A stretch of DNA of 64,000 bases from Eretmocerus hayati (Eukaryota > Arthropoda > Insecta > Hymenoptera > Aphelinidae), in assembly GCA_029851415.1 (NCBI GenBank), contig CM056741.1, forward strand, positions 146,060,522-146,124,521, written 5' to 3'. The notes beneath the pieces were generated by a model, which was not told where the DNA came from, did no database searches, and was given only the letters and a program-made list of their open reading frames with translations. Each line of letters opens with the position of its first letter. Positions within the stretch are counted from its first letter, which is position 1. The position numbers and the translations under genes are program-made. Positions 1 to 11,398 of this stretch are shown here, piece by piece.

Positions 1-105
1 TTGTTATATCCTGGGGGGGGGGGGGTCACTGTTTGAAAACTTGACCATGTGTGACAAGAGGAGGGGGCCGGGGTCCAAAATCTTGGAAAGAAGGGCAGAC
101 ATTTC
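1..105. repeat. Fragment of a dispersed repeat also present at 60.1 kb
   Basis: A run of 13 G (13-25) is followed by a stretch matching, in inverse orientation, the left end of the element at 60.13 kb: both share gtgtgacaagagg, a G-rich block, then ggtccaaaatcttggaaa. This marks one dispersed repeat family represented twice in the window. I cannot name the family. The copy here is truncated by the window edge. Confidence 0.5.
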
Positions 106-318
106 TCGTGAAAGCTTCCTTGAGTGCTTATTCCAGATTCAGGCACTGGGATAGTTCACTCCCTTATCGAAGTAATGAAAGTAAGTCGTCAAAAGCTTTG
201 AGTAGACGAGGGAGCTGGAACGTCTTCACGAGCAACTCGAGTTTAGGATCCTGAAGTTGCATGAGCGTGAAGCATTTTTTTTATTTGAAAGGGGGGCTAG
301 AAGTTGGACTGACAAAGG

Positions 319-642
319 GAGGTCCAACCTTGCGGGTCCTGGATTTGTCTCAAACTTTGGGAATCATCTTGTTTTGGTGAGAAATGAAGGTATCTCAAAG
401 GATTTAGTTCCATGGGCCTCCTGTCCCAAGATACAGCTACGGAGATTAGCTTGGTAGTACATCTATATGAGCACATTCCCAACAAAAGCCTACATGACCA
501 ATGCTAATCTCCACAGTTATATATATATCTAACATTAGGTGGCCAACGGGATTACACCCTTGGAGATACCTTCATTTTCCACCAAAACAATGTGGTTGCC
601 AAAGTTTGAGACGAATCCAGGACCCGCGCAAGGTTGAACCTC
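319..642. mobile_element. Fold-back MITE, family A copy 1
   Basis: About 324 bp that reads almost the same on both strands. The left arm starts gaggtccaaccttgcgggtc and the right arm, reverse complemented, starts gaggttcaaccttgcgcggg; both continue through tctcaaactttgg and the block ttgttttggtg. No ORF of note. A second copy with the same architecture and length lies at 24726-25047. Non-autonomous palindromic transposon; superfamily not assigned because no clear target duplication is visible. Confidence 0.65.
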
Positions 643-1540
643 TTCTTGTGAGTGTAAATCATAGCCGTAATATCTCTATGGTGTAAATGCCTCAGTCGAA
701 ATCGCCTCTCGCAGAATGTATGTATGTATGTATAAGCCTTGAAGACTATGCAGTCTTATGGTGCGACCACTTCGACACCTTGTGGAGGTCGATTGAGGAA
801 ATTTCTATAGGTGAAACAGTAGGACTGGCGTCCATCGGCTAGATGTTAACAACAATTGTCGATCGGGAGACCCGCTCACCATACACGTGCGCTCACGCCA
901 ATTGGGCCAAGGGTTGGGTTGGAGGATGGATAGGGTGTGATTGAATAGGCTGTCACCGTGTATTTCGGACCTCAGCTACAAGAGCTCGCCATGTCTTTAT
1001 GCTTTTCGCTAGCGGGATCCAGTCGCGATGTCGACAGCAAATTTCTCCCAGGTCTGTTGTTATCTTGTCATCCCAGCGTAGACGCGGTCTACCTAATATA
1101 TTCGATTCTATTAGGTAAGACTATAGTCTTCTGGGGCGGGATGGGATACTCTGAAAAACTCTGAGACTTCTGTTTGACCCCATTCTCGCCACGTGCCTTG
1201 CCCATTCAAGTTCAAGTAATTTTGAAGAAAGTTGTATCATGGGAGTGGGATTCAGCGGCTTTCATCGTAATTTACTGATTGGCGTGTTGAAATCTTGTTC
1301 CCCAGATTCACGTAGTTTTCATTGATCGATTATTTCAATCCATATCAGAAGAATCCACTCTAAAAAACATCAGTGAAGTGGGCCACTGTGATCAACACAT
1401 AACTTTACTACTATCCTTAGCAAAATTTCCGAATCACCAGACTGTTATCTTACTCTCTATCTACCATCACGAGTGAAAATTCTCTACTTACATAGATCAC
1501 GGATTCGAAAACTCATCGCTGACGACATGACATTTTTCAG
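643..1540. other. Intronic or upstream DNA of the sugar transporter
   Basis: No exon of the preceding MFS helices (TM1-6 region) is recognisable here. A short (TATG)n tract sits near 719-731. The stretch ends at an acceptor (tttttcag at 1533-1540), so at least its 3' part is intron and the earlier transporter exons lie left of the window. Confidence 0.5.
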
Positions 1541-1997
1541 GCTCTACAAATCAGACCCAGATGTGGGCAAGGTGTCGGCAGCGGAGGCTGCTTTCACGAC
1601 GATAATGAAGGAACGGGAGATAAAGCTCAGCGAGCAGCGTCGCAGCAAACACGGGGGTGCCTCGGCAAAGATCCGAGCTTTGCTCAAGCCCACCGGTTGG
1701 AAGCCCATGTTCATCCTCACACTTTTCTTCACCTTTCAACAATTTAGTGGCATCTACATAACCTTGTTCTACGCTGTCACATGGTTTGAGGAGGTCGGCG
1801 CGGGTATCAACCCCTACGTAGCCTCGATCCTTGTCGGACTCACTCGATTTTTCTGCTCGATGGTCAATACTTGGCTTTTGAGGAGGTTCCGCAGGCGGGA
1901 CCTCTGCATGATCTCATCCCTTGGAATGGCAGCTTGTATGACGGTATCCGGATATGCGACTATGCGTATTCTCAAGGGTGATAATACCGGCAACTGG
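1541..1997 (+). CDS. Sugar transporter exon (central loop and TM7-9)
   Basis: Follows acceptor tttttcag and ends at donor tgg|gtaagc in phase 0. Encodes the central cytoplasmic loop from LYKSDPDVGKVSAAEAAF and helices beginning WKPMFILTLFFTFQQFSGIY. The usual R-x-G-R-R loop motif reads RRFRRRDLC here, so its glycine is replaced by arginine. Confidence 0.85.
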
Positions 1998-3866
1998 GTA
2001 AGCACGTTCCACTGATTTAGTTAATCTATATTCGTTGATTCAGGTTTCTTGCTCTGAGCGAAAGATTGGGGAAACGCTTTAGAGGAGATCGCGAATTCAG
2101 GATAGCTTATTAGAAAAAATCATGAAGATCTACCACAGTTATCACATCCAATTTTTGTAGATAAAAGAAAATTTTGATAAAAAAATGAGGAAATCAGAAA
2201 CTTTCTCAATTTTGGGAAAACTCAGCTTCACGACATCAAACGACACCAATTGAAATGATATCTATAACCATTAGCTCACAGTTCCCGAGTATATTTTGAG
2301 CTGCCCGTCGCTCATCCAGAAACCGTATCAGTGCATGCACGGATAAGAATCTCGATAAGAATGCAACCGTCCTGGTGAGAGCTTTTGTTTTTGACATGTC
2401 ATTCGGTATTTTGGTGTTTCGTGATTGATGTTGTCGTCTAGACTATTCTGATTGGCTTCGGAAAATTTTCCTCTAGCTTTGGAAACATGCTGAAAGCCAG
2501 AACGAACAGAGCAATAAAAGGGGGGAGACAAAAGTATTCGCATTACAGCGCGACATTTCTCACCACTCAACTCGCATTCGCGTTAGTGTTCTCCATTGCA
2601 AAAGTGTTTCGCCGCGAATAACGTGTTTTCCCACGATGAATTACTATTTGGATTTCAGTTTTTCGAAAAGCCTTACCATTTCTCTCAGAAGACAACAGCT
2701 AATGAGTTGAATTCAACGTAATTGTACGGTTAGAATTACTTACAAGGTGAATTTTGATTTAGGTTCCAGTTGCTTGCTTACTATTGTATGTATGTACATC
2801 AATGGTGGGAATGCTGACGATACCGTGGACCATGACCGCCGAGCTTTTCCCAACGGAAATCCGAGGAATGGCCCACTCGATCAGCTTCTCCATAGCCAAT
2901 ATACTTATGTTTGCAGCCGTCTATAATTACAGAAACTTAACAGATTTGCTAGGAGGTGAGACTTTTAGAAAAATTTATCAACTAACGACGTCGGACGAAA
3001 TATTCTTGATCTTTCAGGCTATCTAATTCTCAGATAGCTTTGAAAATTTGAGTACGAAGCTCCGGAGGAATCTTTCAATTACTGCAATGTGAACAGGCAT
3101 CAGAAAATATCTAGAGGTGCAGGGCTTGGATCAAATTAACTCGTCTACACCAATTTCAAGTATCTAACGATCAACTCCTTGATCGTAACTTGGGTAGATT
3201 CTAGTCCATAGACACATTCAAAAATTGATTTACTGCGTTTTAAAAAAACTCTTCATTGTTCAAAATAAAAATAACAATTGTATCTCGCTATAGCTATTCG
3301 CTCTCCTCTTATTTGTGTAGTCGAGAAGTGGGATTCCCCAGTAATATTCATTGTATTGGCAATCCACCGATTATTCTTGACTGAACCGATCCAAACGAAT
3401 TATTTTCTCATAAATGAAAAAATGAATGCTCTTCCACACCAAGAATCTTCTCCAGAAAGAATGCAGACAGCTTCTTTTATCTTCCTTGAGTTTATCTTCC
3501 CAGTGACTATCAATGATTGATGCTAAGACGTTGAAAAACTCACCATGGTTTTTTTGAGTCTGCTGAAACTTAGCTGGCATCCTTGATGCGTCAAAGTGAT
3601 AATTTGTCGATAATTACTTTGTCGCAGGCTCGCACGCGATCCAGTGGTTCTTCGCAGCCGTTTCAGTGGGTGCTTGTTTCTTCGTTTGGCTTATGCTACC
3701 AGAAACTCACGGAAAGAAGCTGTCCGAGATCGAGGAGTACTTTCACAACAACTTCCTCGCTTGTGGTGCTGAGGCTAAGGCGAAAAAGCGTCGGGCACAG
3801 AGACGAGCCCAGCAAAAAGCCCTTCAGCCACTCACGTCGTCCCCAAAAACGGCCCAAATGGCCTGA
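1541..3866 (+). CDS. Tret1-like: Facilitated trehalose/sugar transporter (MFS), 3' part, three exons
   Basis: C-terminal half of an MFS sugar transporter. Exons: 1541-1997, 2763-2955 and 3628-3866 (stop TGA at 3864-3866); each boundary has GT/AG and the phases agree (0, then 1). Family marks are QQFSGIYITLFYAVT, the sequence around AELFPTEIRGMAHS, and PETHGKKLSEIEEYF near the end, all typical of insect Tret1-type passive transporters at the plasma membrane that move trehalose or glucose between haemolymph and tissue. About 300 residues are present of a usual 470-550; helices 1-6 are missing because the gene starts left of the window. The basic Lys/Arg/Ala-rich tail after EEYF is cytoplasmic by inference. 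The gene converges on CLASP. Exact substrate is not decided by the sequence. Confidence 0.85.
1998..2762 (+). other. Intron of the sugar transporter
   Basis: Between donor gtaagc (1998) and acceptor gatttag (ends 2762). AT-rich; no second gene or recognisable element seen. Confidence 0.8.
2763..2955 (+). CDS. Sugar transporter exon (TM10-11)
   Basis: Begins VPVACLLLYVCTSMVGMLTI and carries AELFPTEIRGMAHSISFSI, the conserved MFS segment. Ends at ggag|gtgaga in phase 1, which joins the next exon to complete a glycine. Confidence 0.85.
2956..3627 (+). other. Intron of the sugar transporter
   Basis: Between donor gtgaga and acceptor tttgtcgcag. AT-rich, no recognisable element. Confidence 0.8.
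3628..3866 (+). CDS. Sugar transporter last coding exon
   Basis: Encodes GSHAIQWFFAAVSVGACFFV (TM12) and the PETHGKKLSEIEEYF signature, then a Lys/Arg/Ala-rich tail ending TAQMA and the TGA at 3864-3866. Confidence 0.85.
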
Positions 3867-5170
3867 GAGAGCCCACCAAGAATCCCACCTGAGATTAATT
3901 TTTTTTCTCACGATCCTCCTTATCTAGATAGTATGCAATCGATGTGTGTGTGTGGATGTACATGCTCAAATTTTCGGCACTCTGAGTGTTATGTTATATT
4001 CACGGTACAAAATATTGTCGAAAATCGTGAAGCGATTCAGAAAAGTTGTTCCCCTGGATGGAGACACGTTGCAAATTACCGACGCATCATTGGATTAGTC
4101 GATTTTAAATCCATAAGTGCTTAGTATTATCTAGCTCAATTTCCCCAATATTTTAATGCTCAGCTGTCAGTATCCTCGCAGTTTGAGATTCGTGAAAAAA
4201 TACTTGAAATCATGTACGATGAGTTATTTGATGTATAATGGTTGAATTGCCGACTTTTTCCTGTCATTAAAAGTTTAGACTTTTTACAGATGAAATCAAA
4301 TCGATGTATCTCCTAGGCTGTTTTACACAATCTGCGAAATTTATTTGAAAAACCGCATTCCTGTTGACCGTATTAGAATATAATGTTGTAGCTATATGCA
4401 CAAGTGCGCAACTGAGAATTTCAATAATCTGTGATCTTGATTGAACAGTTCGAAGTTAGAGAGAGGCGAAGTCTCTTTCATGATACAGTTTCGAGATGAT
4501 GAAAATGTTGAATCTAATGTAGCTTTATAACTTTCAGTTACATACAAAACGGAAACAGAGTATTTTTGTTTTAGGATATAGATGTAGCGCTTCCGATCCT
4601 CACTTTTTGAGGCATTCTCATTTTATCCATCAGTCAATTTTTATTATAATTAGCGCACGATTTTTATATACAATTCATGACTCAATAGCTCATAGATTGA
4701 GCTGGATTTATAATTTTAAGTGTGACTACTTTATTTGTGAATTAGAAATGTCAAGAATCTATATTAAGCGTGTGTGAATGCTAAAGTATAATTTTGTGAG
4801 CAAAGTGAGGCGTTTGATATGTGGTCACTGGTGCGTATTTGTTGTCCAAGGGAAGAAAAAGATACTGTGATGATTTGAAGAATATAATAAGTATTGTCGA
4901 AAGCTGCATACAGTTGTTATTCCGTAAGAGTCAGCGCAGTAGCGCTATCACAAACTCCTGAAATTACGATTCTTTTCTTGTTTTTTTTTTTAAACAAGTA
5001 TGATTTCTAGGTATCAGTATAAAGTGTACAAGTACTTTCCTCTCATTGTGAACTATTGTGGAGCGTATATTTTGCGCTTCAGATAAAGTCAGTATACTCA
5101 TTACAATATTTTATGGCGAAGGCTCCATTTTTCTGATAACTACAATAATGTATTGATTGTTTCCATTTTC
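3867..5170. other. 3' flank of the sugar transporter and intergenic DNA
   Basis: Contains the 3' UTR of the transporter (end not determined) and AT-rich DNA. No further gene or clear element seen. Confidence 0.5.
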
Positions 5171-6522
5171 ATCCGAGTAATTCCACGAGAAAACGATAGA
5201 CAAAAATGGGGCGGGTCTCAGATTCCTTTTTGAGTCAACTTTCTCGATTCTATAGGTCGAAATATGAACATCTGCCACCATAAAAAAATTGAGAAATTTT
5301 TTTCGGACTCTGGCGTATAAATGAAGATTCGGTTTTAAATTTTATTTTGCAAAACTTTCGTAACTTTTTTCAATAAAATCGTTATAACTCAGAAACGACT
5401 CAGAGTAGAGAAATGGGGTTCAGACCATCTGAAAGGTGAGTAAAAAATCTATCAAAAACAACTCCGAAATTTTGGTTTCCATGTCACCTCGATTATATAT
5501 GGGTGATTCCGTGGAAATCATCTTCGACTCATTTTCTCAAAAAGCTATTTTTTTGGAATATTCAAAAGTACATTCTTCAATGTAAACAGTTGTTTTTTTC
5601 GAAAAAAAAAAACTTTCATTCTGCCTTTCTGGGTTCTGAGGTGTTTTTTGGGCGTTTTTTGAATTTCAATGTTAAAAAACCTCAATTTTCTTTTCAAAAC
5701 CAATTATTTTGAGAAGCTGAGAAAATTTCCTTGAAATTGACTACTTGCCGAGTTCTATTTCGTTGATTTAAACGAAAGTTTCAGTCACTTTTGACACCGA
5801 GTGCAAGCAGTTTGGTGCAAGGTCCCTATTCGATTCGATAGATGCCTTCATGTTCGCGCTCAATGCAACCTTCATCTTTCGGAGGCTGCAACTCCGGTTC
5901 TAGTTAATGAAATTGAACTCGACAGGTGGTCAATTTCAAGGAAATTTTCTCAGCTTTTCAAAAAAATTGGTTTCGGGAATCACAAATCCCGCGCATGCGC
6001 AGAAAATTGAGGTTTTTCAACATGGAAATTCAAGAAACGCCCAAAAACACCTTCAAACCCAGAAATGCAGAATGAAAGTATTTTTTTCGAAGAGAACACA
6101 ACTTTTTACTTAAAAAAATGTACTTTTGAATATTCCAAAAAATAGCTTTTTGAGGAAAAGAGTCGAAGATGATTTCCACGGAATTACCCATATATAATCG
6201 AGGTGACATGGAAACCAAAATTTCGAAGTGGTTTTCGATAGATTTTTTACTCACTTTTCAGATGCACTGAACCGCATTGCTCTACTTAGAGTCGTTTCTG
6301 AGTTATAATGATCTTATTGAAAAAAAAAAATACATCAATTTTCCAAAAAAATTTTAAAAACGAATCTTGATTTATGCGCCAGGATCCGAAAAAAATTTTC
6401 CAATTTTTTTTATGGTGGCAGATGTTCATATTTTGACCTATAGAATCGAAAAAATTGACTCAAAATGGAATCTGAGACTCGACCCATTTTTGTCCATTGT
6501 TTTCTCGTAGAATTACTCATCC
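5171..6522. mobile_element. 1.35 kb fold-back element with ATCC target duplication
   Basis: A large imperfect palindrome. Left arm about 5175-5770 and right arm about 5905-6518, with roughly 135 bp of unpaired centre. The tips are gagtaattccacgagaaaac and, on the other strand, gagtaattctacgagaaaac. Each tip abuts ATCC (5171-5174 and 6519-6522), a likely 4-bp target duplication. The short ORFs inside are mirror images produced by the arms and are not genes. Non-autonomous; superfamily unknown. Confidence 0.7.
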
Positions 6523-7587
6523 GGCTCTGGTGAATCATTTATTCAACAAGTACTCATACAGTATAACCGCGACAAACCGAGGGACTAACATTCAATTTCT
6601 ATCATTATAGATAGGATCGGGATTATTATCAGAGCAGCATACTATAAACCGTTATGTATGCGTTCTACTGTTCAGAGAATATCCCAAATAGATCATTTTG
6701 CGGTAAAATTTGATTGCTTTTTTAAAAGAAGAACTCGAACGCTTGTGAGAGAAACACATCATGATTCAATGGTTCTTGGCTACGAGTTGGTCTAGTGAGA
6801 TTTTTGGCAAGAACGGTAAAAATAACGCCGCTGACTGAACCTATTTCCATTTTTCGTGAACAAATTTTTTTTTGTGGGAAGCTGGCCCTGAGCGTTTTTC
6901 TTGTATGAATCTCTGAAAAGTCTTAGCAATTTTCGATAAGCCCTTCAAGTTTTTATAAGAAATGCCATTTTTAAGAATTTTCATGCGATTTTCAAGAAAG
7001 AAAGCGTTTTCACAACCTTGTATTCAACGTATCACAACTTTCTTGCAATCCACGACAGCTAAAAGTTTGGACCAGATATGATCAATTTGCTGTTGAGAGC
7101 TTTCCAACTCAATGTCTCGAAACTCACCGAAAAAATGAAATACCTCAAGGTTGCGCCCAACCTCGAAGACCATTTAAAACCTAGAGCCAGTTCTGTGCTG
7201 TGGACTGTGATAATACTGCACGATCCCAAACTTTCTTCCCATCTTCTGTAATTTTTTTCATGAACAATAAGTTGAGTGTGAAACTTGCAGAGACCTTCCC
7301 AACTTTTGTCTCTTTGTGATTGTCTTGCTTATAGATCTTTCAAGATTCCAGAATATCCAAACGTAAGTGTTAGCTTTCTCGAAGATCAAAAATCTCGAAA
7401 ACAGTTGGAGTCAGAATCAACAATTCTCAATTTTTTCCTGTTCTATCGGAGACTAGTTCAGAGGGTACCTAGCGTGGGACTGAAAAAACAAAAAAAAGCG
7501 TAAAAACCTATTTCTAACGGGGTTACGAGGCGAAAGAAACCGAAGTCCTGAGGCTTTGCCGATACGGAAACTTTTGAAAATACTCAT
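6523..7587. other. Intergenic DNA
   Basis: AT-rich, no gene or repeat boundary recognised. Confidence 0.4.
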
Positions 7588-7923
7588 AAGGAGAGTTCGG
7601 AGGATCCGGGTCACCAAATCTCACCAAACTTTTTTGTAGTCTCGTACCACCTAGAGTATCAATAATCCAGAGCAGCTCCGTCAAATAGGACTCTTGTTCA
7701 GAGCTATAGCCTATGACATTAGCATTGCCCATATAGGCCCATGTTGAGAAGTGATACACACACACACACACACACACTCGTAATGCTAACGTTTTTGCTT
7801 ATGGCTCTATGAACAAGAGGCCCATTTGACGAAGTTAGCCTGCATTCATCATTTTCTAGGTGCTACGAGAGTGCGAAAAAAGTTTGGTGAGATTTGGTGA
7901 CCCGGACCCTCCGGACTCTCCTT
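7588..7923. mobile_element. Fold-back MITE, family B copy 1
   Basis: About 336 bp palindrome. Tips aaggagagttcggagg and, reversed, aaggagagtccggagg; the arms continue into gggtcaccaaatctcaccaa. The centre holds a (CA)n tract (about 7754-7777) and the stretch cccatataggcccatgttga. A relative lies at 49245-49540, and the centre resembles family A. No coding capacity. Confidence 0.65.
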
Positions 7924-10335
7924 GTTGTGACAGTCTTCGTGGGGTACGTCCATTTTTGCAGAGTAATATTTCATCATTGTGAGAGTGGAAAAAGGAACTG
8001 ATTTAAGCACATCGGTTTCACGGCTACTCTCAATTTCATTTCGATACCTATTGAAAAAACTAATCATTCAAAGTCAGTCATTTTAAGATGGTCCAGTGTA
8101 TGCAATGGAAAAGAATAGAATTGATAAAATGAAATCAGAAAATGACGGAATAATGATTTTTCTTGTATCCATTGTTCGACCAATCTACAAGCAACATTCG
8201 TAATTTAATGAATTACTACTTAAAGAACAAAAAACAACCAAAACGATAAAACCAGAAGATCTTTTTGGAAAGAAGACTTTCAACTCCATTCGTAAATCTG
8301 ATGAGTTACGGATATAGATGCCCGTATTCAGACGGGAATTCGAAATCTTTAGAATAGAAAGAATTGAATCGAAGAGTATACATATCTTCTATCCAGTTTT
8401 TCACAATCAAAGATTTATTCTGTGCGATGGTTCGAAAGGGAATTCATAGTCACATTTTCATTCAGTGAATGAAAACGTGAAGAACTGCAAATTTTACTTT
8501 TGGTAAATTAAGCGTGTTATTTTGTGAGCTTTACTTTTTCAATAATAGTAAAATTAAATGTACATATTATGTCATACAAGAGGAAGAATAATGTGACCCC
8601 GGTGACTCGACAGTTATACATATTATACTTATAGCTACTTCTCCGATTCGAGTATAACCATCAGCGGGGCAGAGCTGACGATACAGTTACACCAGTGAAG
8701 TACTCAAAAAACCAACAGAGCAAATATATATAAACAGTCGCAACGTAAGCCCGTAAAAGCTCTGTAGGTAATTATTCAAAGCCACTGAATCGTGAAAAAC
8801 TACCTCTTAAGTTAGAACTAAAAGAACGCACGTTTTACATTTACCTACTATAATCTGTATATGTATATACACACGATTGGTACACGTTGAGACTCCCCTT
8901 CGCGCTAGGATAAGAAAACTGGTATCATGACAAGGGAACAAAGACGTCACTTTGAAGGGACACAAGTAATTTACACTTATTGGGTAGCAGCACACTGACT
9001 CAAGTTGGAGCCGAATGAGGCATTTACAGTCCATTGAACCACTTCTTCAATAGGGTTATTGAAATTTTATTCTATCGATTATTTCACTGGGATCTCATTT
9101 TTCATGATTTTGCCAATTGGGATGATTTGTAAATGATCTTTTGGCACTGACATAATTCAGTTTATGGCTTGAAACGATAATCTGTACTTTCGTCGTGCAT
9201 AAATGCCGACGAGATAGCCCATCAACTTATAGTGATTTTGAACGCTCGCCAAGTCAAACAAGAACGATAAATCCACGAAGTCATTAATGTAGAAAGATTG
9301 TGAGCACACCACCCAACAAGGGAGTTATAATGGCACAAGAGAGTAAAAATTTTAATTCTATCCGGTTTATGAATTGGCAACATAATAAATCCTCAAGATA
9401 TCGATATCTACTATGCGGAAATTCAATCACACCTCATCACATCCATATAGACACGACTTTTTCATGGATGCGCGTTGACAGATTACATTCTCGATTCTCT
9501 TTTCACAGCTTTTAAGAAAATGCTCCGCTTTGTGCGTTCACCATACTTTCGACTAGCACTAAAAATGTTACTTATTATGGTCGCTGATTCACTATCCTCC
9601 TCAGGTTATTAATTTTTCCATACACAATTTCCCCAAATGAAACATATAGTGTATGAAAAATGGAAAGAGAGGGGAATGTGCATATAGTAAAGAAAAATTC
9701 TGGAATTATACTCATTGGAAATCAATTTCGAAAGCCGAAGTCGAAAAAACGAGCGTTCATTCAGTTTCGATTCATTCATTTTAACAACTCGTGAATTCGT
9801 AAGAATCACACCCAACCGACCTATGTTCCGGCAAATTAATACATCAAAACTGTCAATTCATTTTCATTTTGTTAACCAAAATCATATTATAAACTATCAT
9901 CAAGCGAAGTAAGATGGATATCACTGGGGTGGATATCTTATGAGTATAACTGATTCATGAAAGGTTGTGGAAGCTATTTTTCTCAGATTAACAATAACGC
10001 GGACTGTTCTCTTCATTAATTTTGTAAAGTGTACGATGACTCACATGAGGTTAAAACTCAGACGTACAATGAAGATAGATTCTCGTTGGATAAGATACGA
10101 TTCAGTGATCAAGAATAAAATTCAAAAAATAACCATGTATGTATGTACTCTACCAATTGTTTGAGACAGTACAGTTAGCGATAATTTAAGGTATTTGAAG
10201 GTTATTCAGAGACTCAAGTGACGATGTACCGATCGATTATTACCCAAATTCGGAGGAAATGCGTTCGACAAAGCTTGCATTCTATGTATGTATGTACACA
10301 TGCTCTTAATTATTAAAAACATCAACGAACAACTA
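7924..10335. other. Intergenic DNA
   Basis: AT-rich. No ORF with family similarity, and no repeat ends that I could match. Confidence 0.4.
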
Positions 10336-10928
10336 CACTGTAAAAAACATTCTGTATATTTACAACTCTGAGAGTTGGAAATCGCCGGATTTATTTCCCA
10401 GATAGCAGGTACTCGTCATCATACCTTACTCCCCATCAACACATTATTCTATCATCTCGTATCAGAGAAAGATCAACTTAAAACATGCGTACAAAAATAC
10501 TGCACCTCCAAAAAACACTCGAACTCTGTTTCACTTGCATCACTGAATAGTATCTAACGGGTGGAGAGAAGATCCAGATGCAAAAAATATTGTAAAATGA
10601 TTTTCATTACTTAACAGTGCACTATTTTAAATGCAAAACGATTTTACTATTTCCATTTTATATTCACAAATCGTATATAACAACGATAGTCTGGTAAGTG
10701 CTGTACACAGAAAAATTCATCAAATTCAGAGGCGAACCAATCAATTCCCGAATCTCAGTATCACGGTTTTACTGTGTTATATAACATACATAAAATTCTT
10801 ACTTCCAAATTGGAATATATTTATTTACATCTCATCTTGCCAATACTCTCAGAGTTGTACATTTACAAGGTTTGGGGATCGTAAATTTACAAAGAACGTG
10901 AAATTGCAGATCCCATTTTTTTACAGTG
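10336..10928. mobile_element. Short TIR element with CACTGTAAAAAA ends
   Basis: Left end cactgtaaaaaacatt (10336) and right end, reversed, cactgtaaaaaaatgg (10928). Secondary inverted matches tttacaactctgagag lie just inside. About 593 bp with no transposase ORF, so non-autonomous. The flanks show no convincing target duplication. Confidence 0.5.
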
Positions 10929-11191
10929 TTCAATATATTTTTGGCGATTTCGATCGTCAACGATAGTTTAATCTCACGAGAGAGCCTTTGTTCATCTCTC
11001 GCAGGGTAATAATAAAATCAATCTCTTAAAAAGGATTCTGCTCGCTACTGAAAAGAGTTTGTAAGTAAGGTCGAATACGCTCAAGGCTCGGATCGACTCA
11101 GAAATTGAAAGAGCAATCGCTCATGCCTAGCGGCGAAGCGAGAAAATCTTTTGAAAATGGCGATTCTTAGAGATGTCGCAGTGTTCATCGG

Positions 11192-11398
11192 TTAATTTTT
11201 ATTACTAACACTTCGTGGACTTGCTGGTTGGCTGCAGGTTTGTTGAGCGCGCTGTATATAAATGTTGAGCAATTTCAACTTGCTCCCGTACAAAGAGCTG
11301 AGGTGAGGTTTCAATGCATCTTCTCCTACGGCAGCATGGATCGCTACCATGCAGAATACCGCGCTTTTGCGGACGGTCGATTCTGCATCATCATACGC
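11192..11398 (-). CDS. chb: CLASP last coding exon (C-terminal domain end)
   Basis: Encodes AYDDAESTVRKSAVFCMVAI, then KLKLLNIYIQRAQQT and a short Ser/Pro tail ending NKN and TAA (11192-11194). It matches the end of the CLIP-interacting domain. Acceptor is a long T-tract plus AG at 11399-11400. Confidence 0.9.
   Translation of the reverse strand, partial: AYDDAESTVRKSAVFCMVAIHAAVGEDALKPHLSSLYGSKLKLLNIYIQRAQQTCSQPASPRSVSNKN

Noticed and set aside
5503..6254. Several 67-74 codon frames inside the fold-back element
   Set aside because: They are mirror images produced by the palindromic arms and share Phe/Lys-rich low-complexity composition.
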